Assembly (NCBI GenBank): GCA_028826165.1
Contig: JAPDFW010000126.1
Coordinates: 96,515 to 160,514 of the forward strand
Direction: 5' to 3'
Source: Anaeramoeba ignava
Taxonomy: Eukaryota; Metamonada; Anaeramoebidae
DNA length: 64,000 nt
This document shows positions 1-11,500 of the stretch, in pieces. The translations under genes and the position numbers were made by a program. How positions within the stretch are numbered: the first letter of the stretch is position 1; each line of letters opens with the position of its first letter. Below the pieces are notes generated by a model, which saw nothing but the letters and a program-made list of their open reading frames with translations, was not told where the DNA came from and did not search any database.

Positions 1-3000
1 GGGATTCCAAAAACTTCATTCATTTCTAATTTTGGAAATTCTTTTCTTGTTTGTGATTCATATAAACAACGAAGAGTAGATTGCTATTTTTGAATTTGAA
101 TTGAAATTTATTTTTAAAGAATTTGAATTGAAATTTGAATTTAAATTGAAATTTGAATTTTAATTTGAATTTTTTACTAAAACACCTCCAGCAACAGAGA
201 ACGAACATCCAGCTGATGATGTTATAGAAAAAGGTGGATCAAAAGAATCTTCTTCAAGTTTCCGTAAATCAATAGAATGATTTTGAAGGATTTTTCCAAA
301 CTCTCTTACAGTAATTGATAAATCAACATCAGAAATATTTTCAGATTGAATATTTTTCAATTTATTCTGATATTTGTTTGCAATACAAGGAGTGATCGTA
401 ACACATCGAATATTTTCAGGAGATTTTTCCAATTTTTGAGCAAAATAGCTTTTGACAACTGATCCAAAAATTTGGTTTGGTGATTTTGTTGTTGATAAAT
501 GAGGAATCAAAGAAGGATAAAGTTTTTCAATCATGTAAACCGAAGAAACACAATTTGATGTTAAAATAGGTAAAATAGCTTGAGTATCATTAAGTCTTTT
601 CATTAATTCTGTTGAAAGTTCAATAGCATAAATATCTGATGAAAATTGAAGACTAAAAATTGTGTGAAATCCAAGAATTCTTAATGATTTAACAATTTGT
701 CCTGGTGTGATTGCACCTAATTCCTTGCCATAAAGTTCACTAATTGTTGTGAATAAGGAAGGATCAATTCCAACAACAAGATGATAATCATTTTTTTGAG
801 TTAAGAATTGTTCAAAGATGTGAGTTTCATCAAATTCAGAAAGAGCATCACTTGGGCAATAATAACTATTAGAAAATTTTTAATTTGATTTAAATATTTT
901 GATTTGATTTAAATATTTTGAATTAATTTGAATATTTTGAATTAATTTAAATAATTTGATTTAATTTGATTTGAATATTTTGAATTGATTTAAATATTTT
1001 AATTTAATTTAAATATTTTAATTTAATTTAAATATTTTGGTTTGATTTAAATATTTTGATTTGATTTAAATATTTTGATTTAATTTAAATATTTTTGATT
1101 TGATTTAAATATTTTGAATTAATTTAAATATTTTGATTTAATTTAAATATTTTTGATTTGATTTAAATATTTTGATTTAATTTAAATATTTTGATTTAAT
1201 TTAAATATTTTGAATTGATTTAAATATTTTGGATTGATTTAAATATTTTGAATTAATTTAAATAATTTGATTTGATTTAAATATTTTGAATTAATTTAAA
1301 TATTTTGAATTAATTTAAATATTTTGAATTAATTTGAATATTTTGAATTGATTTAAATATTTTAATTTGATTTAAATATTTTAATTTAATTTAAATATTT
1401 TAATTTAATTTAAATATTTTGAATTGATTTAAATATTTTGAATTGATTTAAATATTTTGATTTGATTTAAATATTTTGAATTGATTTAAATATTTTGAAT
1501 TAATTTGAATATTTTGAATTAATTTAAATAATTTGATTTAATTTGATTTGAATATTTTGATTTGATTTAAATATTTTAATTTAATTTAAATATTTTGAAT
1601 TAATTTAAATATTTTAATTTGATTTAAATATTTTGATTTAATTTGAATATTTTGATTTGATTTAAATATTTTAATTTGATTTAAATAGTTTGATTTGATT
1701 TAAATATTTTGATTTAATTTAAATATTTTGATTTAATTTGAATATTTTGATTTGATTTAAATATTTTGATTTAATTTGAATATTTTTGATTTAATTTGAA
1801 TATTTTTGATTTGAATTTAAATATTTTGATTTAATTTGAATATTTTGATTTAATTTAAATATTTTAATTTGATTTAAATAGTTTGATTTGATTTAAATAT
1901 TTTGATTTAATTTAAATATTTTGAATTGATTTAAATATTTTGAATTGATTTAAATATTTTAATTTGATTTGAATATTTTGAATTGATTTAATTTAAATAT
2001 TTTGAATTAATTTGAATATTTTGATTTGATTTAAATATTTTTGATTTAATTTGAATATTTTTGATTTGAATTTAAATATTTTGAATTGATTTAAATAGTT
2101 TGATTTGATTTAAATATTTTGATTTGATTTAAATATTTAGAATTGATTTAAATATTTTGAATTGATTTAAATATTTTGATTTGATTTAAATATTTTAATT
2201 TAATTTAAATATTTTGATTTGATTTAAATATTTTGATTGATTTAAATATTTTGATTTGATTTAAATATTTTGAATTGATTTAAATATTTTGATTTAATTT
2301 AAATATTTTGATTTGATTTAATTTAAATATTTTGAATTGATTTAAATATTTTAATTTGATTTAATTTAAATATTTTGAATTGATTTAAATATTTTAATTT
2401 GATTTAAATATTTTAATTTGATTTAAATATTTTGAATTGATTTAAATATTTTTGATTTGATTTAAATATTTTTGATTTGATTTAAATATTTTGAATTAAT
2501 TTAAATATTTTGATTTAATTTAAATAATTTGATTTAATTTGATTTGAATATTTTGATTTAATTTAAATATTTTGATTTAATTTAATTCAAATATTTTAAT
2601 TTAATTTAAATATTTTGGATTGATTTAATTTAAATATTTTGAATTGATTTAAATATTTTGAATTGATTTGAATATTTTGAATTGATTTAAATATTTTGAT
2701 TTGATTTAAATATTTTGAATTGATTTAAATATTTTGATTTAATTTAAATATTTTAATTTACGTGCATAAACCACAATAAATACAATCAGAATCACTTAAA
2801 GATTTCCCATTTACTTTTAATGTTGATTGATGAGGACCTTCAGTTTCTTCAAGTGAAAAAACAGAAATTCCTTGAATTCTTGAACAAACTTAGAAAGAAA
2901 AAAAGAAAAAAAGAAAAATCAAAAACATGATTTGAATATTTAATTTGGGAAAGATAAAAAAAATATACCTTGTTCACATCTTCCACAATCAATACATTTA

Positions 3001-5446
3001 GATAAATCAAGAGTAACTGCTTGAGTTGAATTATCAATGAAACATTGATTGGAACTTTGCAAAAAATCAGTTAATTCATTTGAATTTCCCATTTTTTCAG
3101 ACATTAAATTCATATTTCGTGATTCAATTTTGGAAGTTAAATTCAAAAGACTTTTACGTAAACTTTCCTTTGTAAGATCAGTATCAGTTCTTATATTCAT
3201 TCCTTCTCTAATAGGAGTAGCACAAGAACAACATTTTTTGAAGGAATGACCAATTCCTTCAATTTCAACAACACAAAATTTGCAAGTAGCCAAAGGATGA
3301 AGACTAGGATGATAACATAAACTTTGCACATTTGCTCCTGATTTGCGACAAGCCTCAAGAACATTTAAATTGGAATCAACATGACATCTTTTGCCATTAA
3401 TAGTGACAACCACTTTAGTTTGACTGACATTTTTTCCTTTTAAAACAAAATCCTTTTTGAATCGAGTGATTTTTTCTTTTTCTTGTTGAATCAATGAAAG
3501 CGAACGTGAACGTGATTTGGAATATGAACTAACAAGAGGCCAACGGATGATATTCCGATCTTCTGAACCACTAAGAATAGCGCCACTTGGGCTTATTTTG
3601 ATTGTTGATATCGGCGCACTGTGTCCTTCAAGTAAAGATACACAACTTTCGTTATTTAAATTCCATACTTTGATTTTTCCATCAGTTCCTCCAGATACTA
3701 AATATGAATCTTGCATTTGGATTACCCTTACTTTCCCTGCGTGTGCTGATATAAACTTCCCTTTGCTCTTTTTCTCAGAAAATATTCCAATTTTTCCATC
3801 CCATGAACCACTGTAGATTTTATTGTTATAAAGAAGTAATTGAACAACTGCATATTCATGTCCTTCATATGTTTTAATACATTTTCCTGACTAAATAAAT
3901 TTTATTTTGAATTTGATTTTGATTTTAATTTTGAATTTGAATTTGATTTTGAATTTACTTTGGTATCCCAAGATTTAATTGTACAATCTAAATAATAAAA
4001 GAAATTAAAAAATTTATTAAGAATTTTAATTTCAAAAAAATCATAAAAATTATTTTACCATTTGAACCAGTATAAAGAATTTGTTTTTCTTCATCAAAAG
4101 CCATTGAAAGAACCCAATTTTGATGACCTTTAAAAGTTAAAATTTGTTGAGAATTCTAAAAATGAAAGAAAAGATAATAAATATTTATTTTGTTTTGAAT
4201 ATTTAATATTTATTAAATATTTATTTAAATATTTGATTTATTTTAAATATTTATTTGATTTATTTTGAATATTTAAATATTTAATATTTTGAATATTTAA
4301 ATATTTGTTTTGTTTTGAATATTTAATATTTATTTAATATTTATTTAATATTTATTTAATATTTATTTTTAATATTTATTTAATATTTATTTAATATTTA
4401 TTTAATATTTATTTAAATATTTGTTTAATATTTTGAATATTTTAATATTTGTTTTGTTTGAATATTTAAATATTTGTTTTTGTTTGAATATTTAAATATT
4501 TAATATTTTGAATATTTAAATATTTAATATTTTGAATATTTAAATATTTGTTTGAATATTTGATTTATTTTAAATATTTAATATTTATTTAATATTTATT
4601 TTATTTAAATATTTATTTAATATTTATTTTGTTTTTAATATTGAATATTTATTTAATATTTAATATTTAATATTTATTTTGAATATTTAATATTTAAATA
4701 TTTGATTTGTTTGAATATTTGATTTGTTTGAATATTTTTTTAAAATACTTCAACATCCCATAAAATAGCTTGTGAATCCATTGAAGAAGAAAATAACCTC
4801 TTTTGGTCAATTGTTGCATATAATTGACTAATTTGATCAGTATGAGCAAGATATTGTCTAATAAGATTCCCATTTGAAGTATTCCATAACTTAATTGTAT
4901 GATCGACTCCACCTGAAAAAAGAAGGTCATTACGATTGTGAAAAGAAGAAACTTTGCCTTCATGACCCTTAAAAATAGTCAAGGGATGATAATTCATAAC
5001 ATCCCAAGAAATCAACACTCCTTTAATATCACAACTATATAAAATTCCTTTATGAATATTAAGTGAATTAACAAATGATTCATGTTTAGAAAGTGTTGCA
5101 ACACATTTTCCAGTCTTTTTTTGAAATGTTGAGAATTTTTTTATTTTTTATTTATTTTATTTAATTTATTTTGAGAAAATTCGTTTTCAAAATGAAAAAT
5201 TTTTTTTTTTTTTTGCTTTTTACATCAAAATCCCAACATTTAATAACATTTTCATTTGCGCAAGTATAAAATTGATTTTCATCTGTTGAAACTTCTATTG
5301 AATTTATTGCACTTTCATGAGCTTCAACTTGAAATAACGGTTCAATTGTCTAAATTTATTTAAAAATTTGATTTTAAATTTATTTTTCCAAAAAAAATAA
5401 TTATTATTGAGATCTTTACTTGTGTATTATTTGATGAAGTATTCAT
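1..5446 (-). CDS. WD40-repeat / [FeFe]-hydrogenase-like fusion protein (3' end outside window)
   Basis: Exons on the minus strand: 5420-5446, 5224-5349, 4749-5114, 4059-4155, 3959-3987 (29 bp), 2969-3890, 2762-2888, 178-865 and <1-83. All introns are GT-AG and phases agree; the first eight exons give exactly 794 codons. Residues 1 to about 333 are roughly eight WD40 repeats (GH...WD pattern). A [2Fe-2S] domain (LCYHPSLHPLATCKFC, then CATP) follows at about 375-450. Next are two 4Fe-4S motifs (CIDCGRCEQVC and CIYCGLCTYYCP) and the hydrogenase catalytic domain from about residue 580. H-cluster cysteines are visible in TSNC (~670) and ITPC (~725); the third motif lies outside the window. The exon 2969-3890 carries the last WD40 repeats and the [2Fe-2S] domain in one open frame, so the fusion is not a gene-model artefact. 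The usual His-Cys3 cluster site between the 2Fe and 4Fe domains is missing. No N-terminal targeting peptide is evident, which suggests a cytosolic protein. Known family role: H2 metabolism or sensing. Activity here is uncertain. Confidence 0.92.
866..2761 (-). repeat. 1.9-kb intron made of a 19-bp tandem repeat
   Basis: Intron 7 of the hydrogenase fusion gene, between the codons of the second 4Fe-4S motif. Almost all of it is a degenerate 19-bp unit (gatttgatttaaatatttt and variants), on the order of 100 copies. The 5' site is GTAAAT and the 3' site is AATAG. No coding potential is seen. Confidence 0.93.
4156..4748 (-). repeat. 0.6-kb intron of AATATTTATTT-type repeats
   Basis: Intron 3 of the hydrogenase fusion gene, inside the WD40 part. 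It consists of irregular AATATTT / TTTAATATT units, a different family from that in intron 7 of the same gene. The 5' site is GTATTT and the 3' site is TTTAG. Confidence 0.88.
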
Positions 5447-5527
5447 TGTCGATTTTTGATTAAAGTAATTAAAAAAAAAATGAAAGAAAAATGAAAAAAA
5501 TATTTTTATTAATTTTTTATTTAATTT

Positions 5528-8500
5528 TTAATTTTTTTGATTTGAAAAATTTAATGTAAATTCATAAACTGAAACTAAATTCCCTAATAAAATTATATTT
5601 TTTCGATCAAAATTATTCTTAATTTCATTATAAATTTGGGAATTTTTATCTTTAATTGAAAAAAGTAATAATTTTCTAAATGGATAAATTGGATCAAATT
5701 TTGTTGCAATTTTAGTTATAAATTGTTCTAATAAATCAATAAATTTATCAATATCAATATCAATTCTTTTTAAAGAGTTTTGTAATTCATTAATTTGAGA
5801 CTCTTCCAAACCAGATTTAAATTTTTCTGGAAGTTTTTCAATAATTTTTTTTAAATCATATTTTAAATGATTTTGAAAAAATAAAAGATGTTTTAATTTT
5901 GCTTGTTCTTTAAAAGTAGGTGAAGAAAGTCCAATATCATCAAAAATATCAATTTCCATTTTATTTTGTATAAATTCCATAATTGATAATTCTGTTAATT
6001 CATTCATTTCATTTGATTCATTCATTTTATTTAAATCTTTCATTTTATTTAAATCTTTCATTTCATTTAAATCTTTCATTTTATTTAAATCTTTCATTTC
6101 ATTTGAATTTTCCATTTCATTTAAATCTTTCATTTCATTTGAATCTTTCATTTCATTTGAATCTTTCATTTCAATCATTTTGCAACTTGGAATCACAAGT
6201 TCAATTAATTCTTTGCATTTTCCATATAACCCATAATTTTCCAATTCATTTTTGATTTTTCTCCAAATTTTAATATCAATTTCTTCTTGTTTCCAATTTT
6301 CATTATTAAGAAATTCAATATCTAATTCTGGTTTTTCATCGTAATAAATAAAATTTTTAATTTTGGAAGATAAAATAAATGGTTTCTTTAAATTTTCAAT
6401 TTCTTTTTTAATATAATTTTCAAAAATTTTAAGTTCATTAAATGAATTATTATAATTATTGATTTTCTCAAATTCTTTCATATCAAAATTGAAAAATTGA
6501 ATTGAATTGAAATCATTTAAAGAAATTGGATAATTAATTTCTTGATTTTCATAATTCTCTTGATTAATTTTGTTAAAAATTGAAGATAGTAATTTTGATT
6601 GAATAAATTTGTTATTAAGATTAATTCCATGTTGAATTAATGTTGAAATCATTAAATTATAGTTTTCTTTTCCTGGCAAACAAACATCAATAAAAGATTC
6701 TTCATTAATTTCAATTATAAATTCATTGATTGGAATTTCATTCATAATTTGTAAATATTTTGTTTCTTTTGAACATAAATTCCAATATTCTTGAAATTGG
6801 AAATATAAATCTTGATTTTCATTTTCAATAGTATTTTTGAATTGAATTGTTCTGGATTCTTTTCTTGTTATTTTTTGATTAAATTTTTGCATTACATAAC
6901 TTCCAAATTTGATAAATCCTTCAAATAAATTCAATATTTTCAATTCTTGGATATTTTCAATAACAAATTTAACAAATGGAAACATTATTGAGTTTTCTTC
7001 TTTTTGATAAAATAAATTGATAACATGATATAAATTTGTTTTTGGTAAATCAAATAAATTTAATTTATCACTTGGTTGTTTGAATATCTTCTGGATTTTC
7101 TTTGTGTTTTTAATAACTTTCTCGATAATTGTTGAATGATTTTTGTTATAAATATTTGAAAAAACTTCTTCAAATTTGTTTCTATAATCTAAATCCAAGA
7201 AATTGTCTTTTCTGAATAACTTTTCAGGAATCTTATATTGAGAAATCAAATTCAAGGTTTCATGATAATAAAGAATTGTTTGGTAATTTGATAAATTTAA
7301 TAATCCTGATAAAATGGATAAATCATTCCCAATGTGTGATCTTAATTGATTAATTAATTCTTCTTGTGTTTCTGGTTTAAAAACAAAATTATTAATAAGT
7401 GAAATGAAATGTTTGGAAAATTTTTCTGATATTATTGAAATTGAAATAACTGAAAGATGAATAAATAAGCGAATAATTCTGAAAGTTATTGGATGCATTT
7501 TCCTAAATGTAAATGCTGGATTTGTATTTAGGAATTTAGAAACTGAATATGAAGTGCAATTTTCAAAAAATTTGGAATCAATTTTCTTTTGATTTTGATT
7601 TACTTTTAATTTGGATAAACAAAATCCACACCAATTTTGTAAATTAATATGTGAAAATTTAACAAAATTTAAATGATTTTTTTTGCATAAAGACCATAAA
7701 TTGAGTTTATCTTCTTCTTCTTTTTCATTTATAAAATCTGGATAAAATGAATAAGATCCCATTGAAGGCCAATATAATTTTTCAAGTAATTCTTGTTTTA
7801 ATTTTGATTCTCCAACTTCGAATATAAGATCTGATGAAAACAAAAACTGAAATGGTTCAATTTTCAATCCACTAATAAACTCAATAGAATGAATTGCCAT
7901 TTTGATAATTTCTTCATCTTCAATTTTTTCTTCAATTTTAGATAAATTTTGGAATAATTTGGAATCTAAATAACTTGTTCCATGTTCACTAACAAATCCA
8001 ATATGAGATTCTGTAAATTGATTTAATAAATTATTTCCAATTTTGTTTTGTTCATAATAATGTATCAATGTTTTCTCTTTTTTCTTTCCTTTAATATTAA
8101 TATCAAGAAAATCTTCTTGAAATTTATTAAGAATCTCTTGTGAAAATTTACATTCTTTAATTTTTTCATCAACAGAATTTTTGATAAATTTTTTGAGATT
8201 ATTAATTCCTTGTGTTTTTTGAATTTCATTGTAAATAAATTTCAACCAAGTATCTTGTTTTTTTATTAAACTATTCTTCATTTTATTGATAAATTTTTGT
8301 GGTTTTTGAATAAAATTTTTTCTTGATTTAAGAAATTTTGCAATTTTTCTAAGTGAAAATCCATCTTTGGAAAAGATTGCTATAATATTTTTGGATTTCT
8401 TTTTTTCTTGATCTTCTTTTCTTTGAATAAAATATTTGATTAATTTTTCATTTTCATTAAGAATTTTCATACAACAGATAAGAATAATATTTTCTTGTTG

Positions 8501-11500
8501 ATTTTCCAATAATTTTAAATTTGTTTTTTGTAACATTTCCTCAACAAAATTTATAATATCATCTTCTTCGTTTAATGAAATTAAATTTGTTAATAATGGG
8601 ATATAAACTGAATATAAAATTTCAATGGAATTTAATGATAATAAATAGTTTGTTTTGGGAATTAAATAATTGAAAAATTGTTGAATATTTGTGAAATCAA
8701 ATTTTCCTTTCATTTTCTTATTGAAAAGTAATTTTTTGAAAATAATTTCTCCATAAAATGCCAAATATTTTATAAAATTTAAAATAATAGAACGTATTTT
8801 TTTTCTATAATGATCAATATAATTTTCATTTAGAATTGAGAAATGTTTATTATTTTTGTGGAAAGTTTCTTCACAAATTGGACATTTGTTTTTGATTTTC
8901 ATCTTCTTCTTTAGATTTAGATTTAGAATTAGAATTTGATTTAGAATTAGATTTAGAATTAGATTTAGATTTAGATTTAGATTTTCTTTTGGGTTTAATT
9001 GTAAGATAAATTTGTAATTTTTCTTTTTGTGATTTTTTGCAAATCAAAATATTATTGCAATTAACATTTTGAGAAAATAATTCTTTAATCAATTCACTTG
9101 TTATTTTGTTAATCATCATTTTATCTTCAATTATTTGATAAGTTTCTTCATTAAAATTTGTTAATTCAATTCCAAATTCATTTTTAAATAATTCTAAATT
9201 CCATTCATCATAAAGAGATTCAATTGATTTTTGTTTTTTTTCTGTTTTTCCTTCATTTTCAATCAAGAAATAAAATAATTCTTCAATTTTTTTACTTTTT
9301 TCTTTGATTAAAAATTGTTCTTTTTGTAATTTTGGAATTAATTTTTTCATAAATGATAAAATTGAAAAGTGTCTAATTTTAGAAATAATTTTAAAATATG
9401 AATCAATTTCAATTAAATTAATTAAATTTTGATGAATTTTTTCAAAATAAATTTTGTAAATTTCCATAAAAGAAATATCTTCTAAATTTGAATTTTCTGA
9501 TTTATAATTTTGAACCCATTTTATCAAAAATTCAATTTTAAATGAATTTAAAAAATTTTGTTGTTGTTGATTAAAAGATAGTTTGATAAAATCTAATAAT
9601 ATCTTTCCAATAATTTCTTCATTTATTTTTTCTTTTTTAAAAATTTTCTTATTTCTTTTATCATTAAAAGGAATTTGAATAAATTCAGAAAATGGTATTT
9701 TTTGTTCTGAAATTGTTTGATATTGTTGAATTATTGAATAAATTATTGATATAAAAGGAATATCAAGTTCAATAATTTTGTTATTTTGATTTTCAATTTC
9801 AATTTCAAAGCAAGGAATTTCAAACTTATTAAAAAAAGTTTTCCACATATTATTTATAGTTTTTTGATCTGAATCTAATAATTTTAAATTTTCATTTTGA
9901 TTAATATTCTTGAAAAATATTCCAATAATAACAATTATCATTTGAATAAATTTATCATATAAAGAAGGAGAAATATATATTTCATTTTCATTTTCATTTT
10001 CATTTTGATTTTCATTTTGTTGAATTATATTTTTAATTTCAGAATCAAATAAGAAATGATTTGTTTTAATTCCCAATTCAATCATTTCTCTTATTTTTTG
10101 TGAAAAGTTAATTTCATTTTTTGATGAAAATAATTCATTTTCAATAAATTTTGTTGTTTGAATAAATTTTTCACTTGTAAAATCTATATTTCTTGAAATG
10201 GATATTTTCAAAAGTTTTCGATAAATTTCTTTCATTTTATTTTCTTTTTCAGAATCATTAATTGTATCAATTTTATGATTAAATTTTAAATCATTTATAA
10301 GAGGTAAAAATATTTTTGGATAAAGTTTTTCAATATAATAATATTCCCAATTCTTTTCAAAATAAAACGGAACATCTTTCATTTCAAATTGAGGAGATAA
10401 ATGAATAAAGATAATTATATATTTTTTTTGATTTAAATTTTGTTCAATAAAAAATTTAATTTTGAAAAATAATTCAATTTCATTTTGTTGAAAATGAATA
10501 AAAAGTATTGATTCCCTATTTTTGATTGAAGATTTGATAATTTCTATCACTTTTTTTTCTGATTGAATATTGATATCTTGGATAGAATAATTTTGTATTT
10601 TTTCTTGATTTATTTTCATTTTTGTTTCAAAACTTGTTGTAAAAATTATTGAATTTTGAATTTTGTTTCCAATAATTTCTTGATTAAATAATTCATCAAA
10701 ATTTTTGAATGAAGAAGAAAAATAATCATTTAAAATATTATTAGTTTTTTCTTCTAAATTTTTTGATTTTGGTTTTGATTTTGATATAAATTGTTTAACT
10801 TCATTCATTTTATAGAATTTACAAAGTTGAAATATTGTTTTCTTCATTATTTTTTCATTTAAATTTGAATTTAACTTTAAAATCAAAGAAATGAATAAAT
10901 TTTCATTAAATCCAAAAATTAAATCTTTTGTTTGAATTTTGTTTCGTGTAATAGTTTCAATTGGATCAAAAAATTTATTAATTTTCTTGAGGAAATTTTG
11001 CTCTTTTTTGGATAAAGAAAAAGAATAATTAAAAAAGGAATTTAAAGAAGAAGTTGTTGATCCATCAATAAAATGTTTTTCAAAATGATTTAATAAATTT
11101 TGTTCTTTGAATTCGTAATCATTTTCTTTTATTGTAACTAATACTAATCTAAATTTTGGATTGATAAATACTTTTCTTTCCTCATTATAAAATTGAATTT
11201 TTGTATAAAATTTCCCATTTTCTTCATCAAAATTTTGATTGAGTAAATTGTTTAAAAATGGATATATTTTTTGATAATCAAAAATCACTAATATTTTCCC
11301 TTCAGAAATACAATATTCAATATTAAATAATTTTTCTTTAATTTTTTCTTCTTTTGGGATTGTAGAAATATTTAATGGTTTATCAAATAATAATAAATCT
11401 TTATCAAAAATAACAATTGAATCTGGGAAATATTTTTGATAAATAATTGAAAAAATTGAAATGTGTGAAATAATTAGCATTAAATAACGAGATGTTTTCA

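Noticed and set aside
1-865. Nar1/NARF (cytosolic Fe-S assembly factor) instead of hydrogenase
   Set aside because: The long [2Fe-2S] plus two-[4Fe-4S] N-terminus and the FDPPFSITSSAGCSFSVAGG block match complex-I-like hydrogenases. NARF lacks the [2Fe-2S] domain. Function still remains open.
866-2761. CRISPR-like array
   Set aside because: Units are contiguous with no unique spacers, the setting is eukaryotic, and the segment is a spliced intron.
8871-9055. Intron joining the two frames of copy A near 8900
   Set aside because: No GT donor exists in the interval where both frames are open. A one-base change in an A-run suffices.
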